Of a stretch of 45,161 nucleotides of DNA, positions 34,061-42,657 are shown in pieces. A model generated the notes under the pieces. The model worked only from the letters and a program-made list of their open reading frames with translations, was not told the DNA's origin and searched no databases. The stretch's first letter is position 1. Every line of letters begins with the position of its first letter. The position numbers were made by a program, and so were the translations under genes. The stretch is from JAMHWD01 sp035911135 (lineage in GTDB: Bacteria; Pseudomonadota; Alphaproteobacteria; Micavibrionales; Micavibrionaceae), in assembly GCA_035911135.1 (NCBI GenBank), contig JAMHWD010000012.1, forward strand, positions 1-45,161, read 5' to 3'.

Positions 34061-34966
34061 CTATGCCTTCGCAAATTCCGGCAAATTTAGCGCGGATGGA
34101 TTTTTAAGCTCCATTGCGGAGACAAGAGAGGCAGCCAATTTATCGCTGGCGTTGGCAATCGTGTGATTTTGCCCGTCTATCGCGCAGATTTCGTTACCGA
34201 TAGCGGCGAGTTTTGCGCGGGTTTCTTTTGAGAGTGTTGCCTCTTGAGAGTTGAGTTCATCGGTATTCTTCAAGTTCAGAACAAGGCGATCCACGAAGGG
34301 GCGGAAGACCTCCATGATGTCGTCGGTCAGGTTGAAAGCGTTGAGCTGATTGGCGTGATGAATCCCAAAGGCCGGTATCAGCCCGTAAGCGACCTGTGAA
34401 CGCGCCACATAAGCCCGGATGATGGCGTAGCCATAATTCAGGGCGGCGTTAATAATGCAATTTCCGCTGCGCTTGAAATCGTCACCCATCAGTTTTGGCC
34501 AGTAATCGCGGGCCGCCTGTGCTTCGGTGTTTTTGGCGTCGGCGGGTTCAACCCGGTCGACAAGCGCCAGAAGGCGCGTGGCAGCGTCTGCGTCTTTGGA
34601 ATTGGAAAGGCATTGCGCCTGATTGTTGATTTTTGATTTTACAACGCGCTGCCAGAGGCGGCCTTTCAGGCTATCGGAGCATGAAATTTGAATATGGGCG
34701 ACGCGGCTTTGCCGGGAATGCGGTTGGAAGGGCAGCATAAGGCCGTTCGGAATATGAGCCTTGTCACAGGTCAGAACGGCGATATTAGCGTCCTGACATG
34801 CCGAGAGCAGCGTCGAGGACAGGGTGATTTGCGGCGATTCCAGAATGAGGGCGGTAATATCTTCCAGCGGCAGCGTGTGCTCGCCATCATCATTCAGCAG
34901 CTTGAGCTGCCCCTTTGAGAGAGACAGTTGCGCCGGATTTTGAATCATGATGCTGCGCCACGCCAA
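34061..34966 (-). CDS. cas1: CRISPR-associated integrase Cas1 (type II-C)
   Basis: A 301-residue protein inserting new spacers. I chose a TTG start giving MAWRSIMIQNPAQLSLSKGQ, because type II Cas1 proteins start with the (T/A)WR pattern (Neisseria: MTWRSLLIQ). An ATG six codons on (34948) would lose this conserved part. Predicted catalytic residues are Glu148 (NTEAQAARDYW), His204 (HHANQLNAFN) and Glu219 (DDIMEVFRP). The start is 77 bases inside cas9, so the genes overlap. Confidence 0.95.
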   Translation of the reverse strand: MAWRSIMIQNPAQLSLSKGQLKLLNDDGEHTLPLEDITALILESPQITLSSTLLSACQDANIAVLTCDKAHIPNGLMLPFQPHSRQSRVAHIQISCSDSLKGRLWQRVVKSKINNQAQCLSNSKDADAATRLLALVDRVEPADAKNTEAQAARDYWPKLMGDDFKRSGNCIINAALNYGYAIIRAYVARSQVAYGLIPAFGIHHANQLNAFNLTDDIMEVFRPFVDRLVLNLKNTDELNSQEATLSKETRAKLAAIGNEICAIDGQNHTIANASDKLAASLVSAMELKNPSALNLPEFAKA

Positions 34967-37900
34967 GTCTTTTTTCCCGTAATATTCTGGACTTATTCCC
35001 AAAATAATCCACAGAATACTTTTCAAAGGCTAATAAGGTCTTAATTCCCGTCCTATTCGTTCCATCCGTTGTTTTTTTACTAAAAGACGGGTCGCTATCA
35101 TGCGCACGTATGCTGATAGCACCTGTAGACCTGTCTATAGTTCCTGTGTAGTAGGCAAAATAATCTTCTGTTTTGCTTTTAATGCGCACAAGGTCATTTT
35201 TATACAGGCTGAAAAGGAAATCGTTATCATCCATAACCTCCCAATTTTCTTCATCTGCATAGGCAACAACAGCCTTGTTGGGAAGCTCATTTTTTGTGAA
35301 GTGATGCACGTAAATAGGCACTGCAAAAAATTTTCCACTTTTTAGGAATACGTCGATGCGAATTTGATCGCCATTACTGGCAAGGCCTTCGTTGATAACA
35401 ATGCCGCTTTTTTCGTTGGTTTCGTAGCGGATTGAATTTATGCGCGGGGCAGGGGTGGAGGGATTGTTTACCGGCATAAAAACAGGCTCGGCGAATGCCT
35501 TTTCAGGCTTGTCCCCATGCGCTTCCAGCCGCTCTTTCAGCAAGTTATAGAGCTTTCTGTTTCTGTCCTTATCGACCATCTTTTCAAGCGTGGACAATGT
35601 CAATGATTTCAGCTTTATACGCTGAATAATCTTGCCGTCAGATTTACGGATGCTGCGGATCGTTTCCTGATGCGCTGCGCCTGTGATTTTCCGCACCGGC
35701 ATCCGAGATACAAATATACCTCCCTGACGGTTTCCATCCTCGGCTTTCGACCCGTGCACGGCATTCATGGCGTCGTTGCGGAATGTCTCCCAAGGCGCTG
35801 GCGGCGTTGGTCGCGCGGCGGGGTTTTTCTTTCTGGCTTCGTATTTATTCCAGTTTGATAGGGCTTGCACCATACCCTGCGTTGAGCAAGCCAACACGAT
35901 TGCATCAATTGCGTGATGGCGGTCATTGCGTCTGTTTTTATCAGGAAACCCCCATGCGCCGCGCAGATTAGCGGTCAGCGCCCCATTTCTGGCCTGAACC
36001 CGGTTGCCCTTGCCCAGATCAAGGCTGTCTTCCAGATGATTTTTCAGAGCCTTGGCCATGTAGCGCGTATCATTCAGGGCACGTTCTTTCCAGCCTTGCT
36101 CTCGGCTGTCGAATTGCTGGAGTAACATAAGCTCGGCTTTTTTGTGCGGTAACCTAGCCGCCAGTGCTTCAAAGGCCGGGAAATTGGGGCTGCCGATCAT
36201 GTACTCGTAGGCAGTTTTATTGCCTTTACGCTGGTTCTCATCAGCCTTGCACAAAATCTTGTTCATGTATGAATCGTTCCATGAACGGCTATAGGGGATG
36301 ATGTGGTCGATCTGGGTGGCATTATCATCGCGCAGGAGTTCAGGCGTCATATATTCGCCGGAATAGGGACAGAAGCCCTCTTGCTCCTTCCAAAGCCGAT
36401 ATTTAAGGATTTCTTCGTTACGAATATTATCTTCTGAAATTCCTGTGATTTCAGCGGCGTGTTTCTTGGCTTCATCCCTGAATGCTGCGTATTTTTTGTT
36501 TTCTTTTTCAATTTTTTTGCGGTCTTCAAAGGGCTTTCCGACATCTCTGGCTAGTTCGATAATAATGGACTCCGGCTTGCCGTATTTTCGGATGCAGGCA
36601 TTGATGACTTTCCGGGTCTGGGCGAGGGCGCGGTTCACGACAGGATTGCGGATGTCTTCGAACGGTGGAACAAGGGCATGGCTTTTGGTGCCCGTAACGC
36701 CGTGATGCCCATATACTACCGAGCAAGCTTCATCATAACGCTGCTCTTGCTCCATATGCGGGAGTATCTTTTTGATAGCTTTAAGCGATAAGTCGACGGT
36801 CTTGCTGAAATTTGTGATTTTGCAAAGCGAAGACTTTTGATCGTCGTTCAAATTATGTTTCGAGAGCAGATCATCAACTTCCTTGCGATCTTCGTAAAAT
36901 GACAGGATGCGGGCAATATCATCAAGCGCATCGCGGCGCTGATGCAGCCAGTGTTGCCAATCCGTTTCGCTGCCGGTGTGCAGCGCCTCTTTTAGGGCGT
37001 GGTATCCGGCCAGATTGAGGAATTTTCCAGCCTCGGTATTGTCACGGATTTTCTCCCATGAATTATCATCATCCTTGATCTTGCGATAGCTGATGTTGAA
37101 GCGCTCTGTATCTGCAAGGCTCAGCTCTTTCCGCGCCTGTTTATAGGTCACGCCGGATTTATTTTTGTGAGCGAGGTCAAGAAGGCGCTGCTTTTCGTCC
37201 TTCGTCAGCGTTCTTTCATCGCCGCCTTGGGTGAGTATTTTGGTGTTGTTGATACGTGACCAGATTACAAATAATTCAGCGCTGTAGGAGAATTTAGGGG
37301 CACGTTTTTCTTTATCCTCAAAGGTACAAAACCCAACCAGATGCTCTGAGGATTGCAATGGCCTTTGATAAAAGGCAATACCGTCCCCTTCCTTGGTGTT
37401 GCGATTTTCTTTTTTACCGTCACCTGCAAATTCATACAATAGTATGTCGGTGGCCTTGGTATTGCCGAAGCGTCTTTGGGCCTCGAATATCATTTTGATT
37501 TCTTCACGGAGGCGGTCGCGCTTCACGGAATTATTATAATCTCCGTCCCCGTTTCTTTGTTTTGGCTGTTTGGACAGGAAAGCGGCGATACTTTTATCAC
37601 CGGACTGAATCCATTTTTCTTCAAGCTCGCCAGCGCCGGTCAAAACTTTTTTACCTTCCGTGTCATTCGCATCGGCACCGCCTTTTTTGTTGGATTGAAA
37701 TCCACGGCGCTTGGCGATATGAAACAGTATCCGGGCGAATTCGCCGTCAGTCAGCAGCCGCTCAAAGGCAATCCCACGCAGATCCCAAGGCGATAACGCA
37801 ACGCCGCTAGTTCTTGATTGGTCGATTTCCGTGAGATTTTGAAAACCATGCTTTTTCAGGAGATTTCTGATCTGGTTTTTGCGCTGCGAACGTCTGGACA

Positions 37901-38078
37901 GGACGCGTCTGATGCCGCGCTTCTCGCGTCTTGGCGCGGCTAAGGATGCGCCATCCTTGGGGTTTTCTGCGGCTTCAAATATATGTGTGCCACAAAAAAT
38001 AATGTTCTTTTCTGAATGATTTACCCCGGCAAAACCGACCGAAGCAATCCCAACATCAATCCCCAGTATATACGTCAT
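34890..38078 (-). CDS. cas9: RNA-guided endonuclease Cas9, type II-C
   Basis: A 1062-residue effector, the compact II-C size. RuvC-I has Asp8 in ILGIDVGIASVGFAGV. The arginine-rich bridge helix is at about 50–76 (REKRGIRRVLSRRSQRKNQI). RuvC-II has Glu508 in SIIIELARDVGKPF. HNH has Asp591-His592 in QIDHIIPYSRSWNDSYMNKI and a downstream ENQRKGNKTAYEY, as in the Neisseria enzyme. RuvC-III has His722 and Asp725 in DRHHAIDAIVLA. All nuclease residues are kept, so cleavage of both strands is expected. The PAM cannot be read from sequence. The C-terminal 25 residues are encoded in DNA that also encodes the Cas1 N-terminus. Confidence 0.98.
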   Translation of the reverse strand: MTYILGIDVGIASVGFAGVNHSEKNIIFCGTHIFEAAENPKDGASLAAPRREKRGIRRVLSRRSQRKNQIRNLLKKHGFQNLTEIDQSRTSGVALSPWDLRGIAFERLLTDGEFARILFHIAKRRGFQSNKKGGADANDTEGKKVLTGAGELEEKWIQSGDKSIAAFLSKQPKQRNGDGDYNNSVKRDRLREEIKMIFEAQRRFGNTKATDILLYEFAGDGKKENRNTKEGDGIAFYQRPLQSSEHLVGFCTFEDKEKRAPKFSYSAELFVIWSRINNTKILTQGGDERTLTKDEKQRLLDLAHKNKSGVTYKQARKELSLADTERFNISYRKIKDDDNSWEKIRDNTEAGKFLNLAGYHALKEALHTGSETDWQHWLHQRRDALDDIARILSFYEDRKEVDDLLSKHNLNDDQKSSLCKITNFSKTVDLSLKAIKKILPHMEQEQRYDEACSVVYGHHGVTGTKSHALVPPFEDIRNPVVNRALAQTRKVINACIRKYGKPESIIIELARDVGKPFEDRKKIEKENKKYAAFRDEAKKHAAEITGISEDNIRNEEILKYRLWKEQEGFCPYSGEYMTPELLRDDNATQIDHIIPYSRSWNDSYMNKILCKADENQRKGNKTAYEYMIGSPNFPAFEALAARLPHKKAELMLLQQFDSREQGWKERALNDTRYMAKALKNHLEDSLDLGKGNRVQARNGALTANLRGAWGFPDKNRRNDRHHAIDAIVLACSTQGMVQALSNWNKYEARKKNPAARPTPPAPWETFRNDAMNAVHGSKAEDGNRQGGIFVSRMPVRKITGAAHQETIRSIRKSDGKIIQRIKLKSLTLSTLEKMVDKDRNRKLYNLLKERLEAHGDKPEKAFAEPVFMPVNNPSTPAPRINSIRYETNEKSGIVINEGLASNGDQIRIDVFLKSGKFFAVPIYVHHFTKNELPNKAVVAYADEENWEVMDDNDFLFSLYKNDLVRIKSKTEDYFAYYTGTIDRSTGAISIRAHDSDPSFSKKTTDGTNRTGIKTLLAFEKYSVDYFGNKSRILREKRLGVAQHHDSKSGATVSLKGAAQAAE

Positions 38079-38149
38079 ATCCCCAAATCCTGAAAAAGCA
38101 CCTTAAACTTCTTGACTCATAAACGCGAAAGTTGCAAACATTTTAATAA

Positions 38150-38245
38150 CTCATGGCATAACCGTGTCGGAAACGTTGTTATGATAAGGTTCTTAATTGA
38201 ACCGCAGAGTTCTGCCCCTGTATGGTTCGCCCAGCAGGGGCATCT
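38150..38245 (+). ncRNA. tracrRNA of the type II-C system
   Basis: 38153–38170 (ATGGCATAACCGTGTCGG) pairs over 18 positions with repeat positions 16–33, one of them G·U. 38178–38185 (GTTATGAT) pairs with repeat 1–8 through eight pairs including two G·U. Between them is a bulge. The next elements are ATAAGG, a nexus hairpin GGTTC/GAACC (38188–38203), a small GCAGA/TCTGC stem and a GC stem GCCCCTG/CAGGGGC (38214–38241). This is the order of the Neisseria tracrRNA. Ends are estimated. TTGACT at 38112–38117 may be its -35 box. It is divergent from cas9. Confidence 0.9.
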
Positions 38246-38253
38246 TCGTTATG

Positions 38254-38560
38254 GCCCCGGCGTGTTTGCTGCCTCCCAAACATTATAAATTGAAATTCCG
38301 TCTTTATTCGTTTAAGGGTGGTAATGGTCTGTCCTTATTTTTGGGCGACCGGGGCTTAGAAACCTCTTTATCTTCGCGGCTGGCATCAGCCGTTATCTGA
38401 TGCTGTCTATTTTTCATGACAGTTATCAGAAGTGCCGCTTCTCGGGTTTTGACCGGGGAGCGGCAGCGTATGTCCAATCCTTTCGGGGTAAAAGGCTGTC
38501 GCGCCGTTACGAAGATAGCGGTTTCTAATCTCCGGTCACCAGAGAGGTCTATTGGAAATT
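38254..38560. other. Structured non-coding region between tracrRNA and relaxase
   Basis: No convincing gene. It contains GCCCCGG (38254–38260) with complement CCGGGGC (38349–38355), a CTGTC/GACAG hairpin (38403–38422), and a GCCGCT/AGCGGC stem (38434–38464) with extra CTC/GAG pairing. Several stem-loops in about 300 bp suggest an RNA or a plasmid control region. Function unknown. Confidence 0.4.
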
Positions 38561-38594
38561 ATAACTAATTGAAAATAAACCTAAAAAATGGACT

Positions 38595-38630
38595 AAAATA
38601 TCCTGTGCAGAACTTGTGCAGGATATTTTT
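38595..38630. terminator. Bidirectional terminator after the relaxase gene
   Basis: AAAATATCCTG (38595–38605) and CAGGATATTTT (38619–38629) form an 11-bp stem with T-runs on both strands. It ends the relaxase transcript and separates it from the tracrRNA region. Confidence 0.7.
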
Positions 38631-38677
38631 ATATGGGGGCGCAAAAACGGCCCCGATAGCGTGGATAAAACAGGCTA

Positions 38678-40741
38678 TTACGGCTGATAATCTGGCTCGT
38701 GATTGGATGATGGTTTGTTTGTGCTGCTGGCGGCGGCTCGATTAAACGCACCAGACATTTTTGCGCTTTTCGGCGTGTCTTCGGGATAAGGCTCTGCTTT
38801 AAATTCTGGCGGTATCTTCTCTCTGATTGTGGCCGCTTCTTCTTTGACTTTCTCACGCACATATTCGCTTGTCGTGTGCTGCGCTGGTTGGCCGCGCTGA
38901 CTGGCGCGATTGAACGCGCCGGACATTGTAGCACTTTTAGGCGTGTTGTCTGGGTAAGGTTCCGCTTTATATTCCGGGGGCATTTTTTCCCGGATTGTTG
39001 CCGCTTCCTCTCTAACTTTCTCGCGGACATATTCGGCTGTTGTAAATTTCTCTGGCGGTTTGTTCTGGCTTGCGCTGTTGAACGCGTTCCGCATGGGCGA
39101 AGGCTCTTTATCCGGTTGCAGCGCGGGAGTCTGCCCCCTGTTTGCTAGTTCCTTTTCTATATGTCCCTGCAAGCCGCGTGTTTTTTCTGACGCGGGAATA
39201 AGCCAGTCTTTGCGTTCTGCGCTTGTCGGTGCGGGTTTCTCTGCATCGGCTTTTGGTTGCGGGATAGCGCCTTTCTTGTTGATGGGTTCCGTTATGCGCG
39301 GCGTTTCTTTCGGTGGTCTGAATATCTCCGGTATACCTTCGCGCAGCAATTCAGCTTTCAGCTTGAGTTTTGTAGAAAGTTCTAAATCCGTGATCGTTTT
39401 GGTCTTTGCGCTTTCCGTGAATTTAACGGCTGGATTCTCTGCCAGTGTCCTTTCTATCGTGTCCACGAATGATTTATATTTTCTGTAGCTGGTTTGCGTT
39501 TCTTCCAGCATGGAAAGACGGGTTTTCATGGTCTGGATTTGCTCATGAATCCCTGTTCTGTAAGATCGCCCGTACCGGAAATTCTGCCGCACGATACGCG
39601 CTTGCGATTCCTGTTCTGACAGGCGCAGGGCTTCACGGTTCAGGATGCGGGTAAATAAAAGCTCTTTTGAAAAACGGACAATCTCGACAATAGATTTTTT
39701 AATGACGTTGGGAAGGCTGGTCTTTGCATAGATGTTTTCAAAGTGCCGGACTCGTTTGTCCAGCCGCGTCATTTCCTTCTCGATGGTTCTGATTTGTTCG
39801 GCTAACGGCAAGGCGGGCCACTTGCTGCGCTCGGCATTCACCCGCTTGATTTCTTCCACAAGGTCGCTACGGCTGCGGCCTTGGTCGATGGCCTTATAAT
39901 CGACCTCACGGCTTTTCTGGTTGGCCTGTTCCTTGTCCTTGGCTGGTGCGGCGGGGGCTGGGCCTTTATCACCGGAACCGCCGCCCTGCTTGCCGCTACT
40001 GTCGCCGGACTTGCCTTCTTCATCGTCCCTGTCTTTGTCGCCTTCTTCGTCTTCATCCTCCTTATCGGTCTTTTTCTTGGCAGCTTTGCCTTCCGGCCCG
40101 ATATGGATTGTCGGTATCCGGTCTATGCCTTGATCGTCCAGCGTTCGGCGGTCGATTTTGGCATGGGGCAGGCCCGCTTGCTCCAAGGCATCATTGGCAA
40201 GCGTTTCCCAGATCAGGCGGATTAACTCGACTTCCTGCGGGCCTTGCTCCCGGTCGTCAAGGATGCGGGTTTTCTTGCCAAGCCCGTCTTTGGTGATTTC
40301 GCGCGTGGTGAATAAAAGATGGGCGTGATGGTTGCGGGGATCGTGTCCATCCCCGGCAACCGGACTATGCAGGGACGTATCAACGGCCACGTTATAGCGT
40401 TCCACCAGCCACAGGCTCATATCGCGGGCTAAGGCTTCGCGGGCCGGGGCTGGCAACTCATGCGGCAGGGCCAGAATAATTTCCCGCGCCACGCGGGAAT
40501 TTTTTCGGGTTTCCGCCGCTTCTGCCGCGTTCCACAAAAGGACGCGGTCGCGGGTGGTTTCAGGGGCTTGCGGTGGTGTGAGGATGAAGGAAGCCACAAC
40601 GCCCTTGCGGTTGTGGTAGCGGTGCGTAAAGCCCCGCCGTTCATCGTGCAGCACCGCCCCGGCGCGGTACGCGGCGGCGGCAACGGCGGAGTGGCCATCA
40701 GAGCGTGAAAATACCCGCAATGAACAATGATAAATCGCCAA
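38678..40741 (-). CDS. MobA/MobL-family relaxase (MOBQ) with repeated C-terminus
   Basis: A 687-residue conjugative relaxase from the TTG giving MAIYHCSLRVFSRSDGHSAV, the usual N-terminus of MobA/MobL; a TTG three codons upstream (40750) has a better ribosome-binding site. The metal-binding histidine motif HDPRNHHAHLLFTTREI is near residues 133–149. An acidic, lysine-rich linker follows at about 220–260, then coiled-coil helices. The last 130 residues carry two 56-residue tandem repeats and the start of a third. It would nick the adjacent oriT at 40900–40930 and covalently bind the 5' end. No type IV secretion genes are in the window, so the element is mobilizable, not self-transmissible, as far as seen. 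Confidence 0.93.
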   Translation of the reverse strand: MAIYHCSLRVFSRSDGHSAVAAAAYRAGAVLHDERRGFTHRYHNRKGVVASFILTPPQAPETTRDRVLLWNAAEAAETRKNSRVAREIILALPHELPAPAREALARDMSLWLVERYNVAVDTSLHSPVAGDGHDPRNHHAHLLFTTREITKDGLGKKTRILDDREQGPQEVELIRLIWETLANDALEQAGLPHAKIDRRTLDDQGIDRIPTIHIGPEGKAAKKKTDKEDEDEEGDKDRDDEEGKSGDSSGKQGGGSGDKGPAPAAPAKDKEQANQKSREVDYKAIDQGRSRSDLVEEIKRVNAERSKWPALPLAEQIRTIEKEMTRLDKRVRHFENIYAKTSLPNVIKKSIVEIVRFSKELLFTRILNREALRLSEQESQARIVRQNFRYGRSYRTGIHEQIQTMKTRLSMLEETQTSYRKYKSFVDTIERTLAENPAVKFTESAKTKTITDLELSTKLKLKAELLREGIPEIFRPPKETPRITEPINKKGAIPQPKADAEKPAPTSAERKDWLIPASEKTRGLQGHIEKELANRGQTPALQPDKEPSPMRNAFNSASQNKPPEKFTTAEYVREKVREEAATIREKMPPEYKAEPYPDNTPKSATMSGAFNRASQRGQPAQHTTSEYVREKVKEEAATIREKIPPEFKAEPYPEDTPKSAKMSGAFNRAAASSTNKPSSNHEPDYQP
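38750..39085 (-). repeat. Two 168-bp in-frame tandem repeats at the relaxase C-terminus
   Basis: Copies at 39085–38918 and 38917–38750 each encode 56 residues with the shared core EYVREKV(R/K)EEAATIREK followed by PPE(Y/F)KAEPYP. A third copy begins with AFNRAA and stops. The copies differ at about a quarter of positions, so the duplication is not recent. Confidence 0.85.
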
Positions 40742-40897
40742 GGCTGCCAAGCCTTTCCCTCTATGGGCGATTTATTGTTGTTCAAAGTGTTGTTGTTTCG
40801 CCCGGCTTCCAAAATTACCGGGCGGAATAACAACACGGGGACAGCGGCAAGCTGGCCCCAAGGCCCGGCAGGGCCGCAAAAGCACTCCGGCGAAGCC

Positions 40898-40930
40898 GGG
40901 CAAACGCAGTTTGCGTAAGTGCGCTCTTAA
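40898..40930. other. Candidate origin of transfer (RSF1010/R1162-like oriT)
   Basis: GCAAAC-GCA-GTTTGC (40900–40914) is a perfect hairpin immediately followed by GTAAGTGCGCTCTT. The IncQ (RSF1010/R1162) nic region has an inverted repeat followed by TAAGTGCGCCCT, which matches at eleven of twelve bases. By analogy the nick would be near 40924. It lies about 160 bp upstream of the MOBQ relaxase gene, the expected place. The flanking 40742–40897 stretch holds GC-rich inverted repeats such as GCCCGG/CCGGGC and no gene. Confidence 0.75.
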
Positions 40931-41074
40931 GCCCTTACTTTCAGGATAACAGGAATAAATTAAGGATAATTTTACGGAAATAGAGGGGGCGATAACCCCT
41001 TACTTTTGCGGACTATAAAGCGATTCTTGTGGTTGGCAATGGGGAATGATTGCATGAATTTTCAATGAAATTAC

Positions 41075-41103
41075 TTGCAATATTGCCTGATTTTCGATAG
41101 TCT
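41075..41103 (+). promoter_or_regulatory. Promoter of the abiE operon
   Basis: TTGCAA (41075–41080), a 17-bp spacer and TAGTCT (41098–41103), 20 bp before the ATG. AbiEi proteins often autorepress at inverted repeats; GCAATATTGC (41077–41086) inside this promoter is a perfect 10-bp palindrome and a candidate site. Confidence 0.6.
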
Positions 41104-41123
41104 GGAAAGAGAGGAAAAATGCC

Positions 41124-41720
41124 ATGAACGCCGTTGAACAATTCAAAGACTATTTCCAGCCGGGGGCGGTTTACCGCCGCGCCGATCTCGAACAATGGTC
41201 AAATGCCGTTGACCGCCATCTGCGCCGGTTAACGGAAGACGGCGTTCTGGTGAAGCTGTCCGGCGGGCTGTATTACTGCCCGCAAATGACCGCTTTCGGG
41301 CCAGCCCCCGCCGATGATGAAATGCTGGTGCGGGCATTCCTGAAAGATGACCGTTTCTTGCTGACTTCCCCCAACCTGTATAACGCCTTGGGGCTGGGTA
41401 CGACCCAGCTTTACAATGAAACGGTTGTTTATAACCACAAGCGGCATGGCCGCTTCAAGCTGGGCGGGCGGACATTCCGCTTTGCCGTGAAGCCGTATTT
41501 TCCCCGTAAGCCCACCCCGGAATTTCTGCTGGTCGATGTGGTCAATAACCTCGACCAGCTTGCAGAAGACCGGGAACAGGTCTTGGAACAGGTTGAAAAC
41601 AAGGCCGTTTCGATGGATAAACGCGCCCTGGCTGATGCCGTCCGCGAATATGGCGGGGCGCGGGCCAGGAAGTTCTTTGCCAAGTTCCTGATGGGCGATA
41701 GATTACAGTATGTCCACTGA
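41124..41720 (+). CDS. AbiEi-like antitoxin/transcriptional repressor
   Basis: A 198-residue protein with an N-terminal winged helix (residues about 5–60: AVYRRADLEQWSNAVDRHLR then LTEDGVLVKLSGGLYYCP). The AbiEi-type C-terminal region contains FLLTSPNLYNALGLGTTQLY and FRFAVKPYFPRKPTPEFLLV. Type IV antitoxins of this kind repress the operon and counter a nucleotidyltransferase toxin without direct binding. AGAGG precedes the ATG. The gene overlaps the toxin gene by 11 bases. Confidence 0.85.
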   Translation: MNAVEQFKDYFQPGAVYRRADLEQWSNAVDRHLRRLTEDGVLVKLSGGLYYCPQMTAFGPAPADDEMLVRAFLKDDRFLLTSPNLYNALGLGTTQLYNETVVYNHKRHGRFKLGGRTFRFAVKPYFPRKPTPEFLLVDVVNNLDQLAEDREQVLEQVENKAVSMDKRALADAVREYGGARARKFFAKFLMGDRLQYVH

Positions 41721-42657
41721 CGGATTCTTGCATAACCATCCTGATTTTCCCGCCCTCATTCGCATTGTGGCGGGGGAAATGGATATTGCCCCGGCTTTGG
41801 TCGAAAAAGACTATTGGATTATGCACTGCCTTTACGGGCTGCAAGAACTTGGGCTGCGGTTTGAGTTGAAGGGCGGAACGTCCCTTTCCAAAGGCTTCGA
41901 GCTGATACACCGTTTTTCCGAAGATATAGACATTCGGATTGAACCGCCCGCCGGGATGGATATAAAAACGGGCCGCAATCACGACAAGCCGGAACATGGC
42001 GAAGGCCGGAAAAGATTTTATGACTGGCTGGCCGGAACCATCAAGATTGACGGTATTCATGATGTTCGGCGTGATACTGCGTTTGACGATGCAAAATATC
42101 GAAGCGGTGGAATCCGGCTCCATTATCAAATCATCGGCGAAAAGATTGATGGCCTGAAAGACGGTATTTTGCTGGAAGTCGGGTTTGACGATATAACGCC
42201 AAATTTCCCCAGAACCATCAATTCATGGGCCTATGATTACGCGGTCGGCAAAGTGCCGATCACAGACAACCGCGCCGTGGATGTTTCCTGTTATCATCCC
42301 GGCTATACGCTGGTTGAAAAGCTGCAAACCATATCCACAAAATACCGCCAGCAGCAGGAAACCGGGCAGTTCCCCGTTAACTTCATGCGGCATTATTATG
42401 ATGTTTATTGCCTGTTACAGGATGCGGAAACGGTCAAATTCATCGGTACACCGGAATATCTGGCGCATAAAGAAAAGCGGTTCCGCGTGGCGGATAATCC
42501 GATGATAGCCGAAAATGAAGCGTTCTTGCTAACGGATAAAGAAACGCGGGAGATGTATGAATCTGCATACGAATCTACCCGCACCCTTTATTATCAGAGC
42601 CAACCGGATTTTGATGATCTTTTAGAAAAAATAGAAGATCACGTTCACGAACTCTAA
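41710..42657 (+). CDS. AbiEii/AbiGii nucleotidyltransferase toxin
   Basis: A 315-residue protein. The nucleotidyltransferase signature FELKGGTSLSKGFELIHRFS with SEDIDIRIEPP carries the GGTxLxK and DxD elements of the AbiEii family near residues 55–80. LVEKDYWIMHCLYGLQ at the N-terminus and the HYYDVYCLL segment near residue 230 also fit. Family members transfer nucleotides, for some onto tRNA 3' ends, and give abortive infection or plasmid stabilisation. It overlaps the antitoxin gene by 11 bases and its end overlaps the convergent unknown gene by four. Confidence 0.92.
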   Translation: MSTDGFLHNHPDFPALIRIVAGEMDIAPALVEKDYWIMHCLYGLQELGLRFELKGGTSLSKGFELIHRFSEDIDIRIEPPAGMDIKTGRNHDKPEHGEGRKRFYDWLAGTIKIDGIHDVRRDTAFDDAKYRSGGIRLHYQIIGEKIDGLKDGILLEVGFDDITPNFPRTINSWAYDYAVGKVPITDNRAVDVSCYHPGYTLVEKLQTISTKYRQQQETGQFPVNFMRHYYDVYCLLQDAETVKFIGTPEYLAHKEKRFRVADNPMIAENEAFLLTDKETREMYESAYESTRTLYYQSQPDFDDLLEKIEDHVHEL

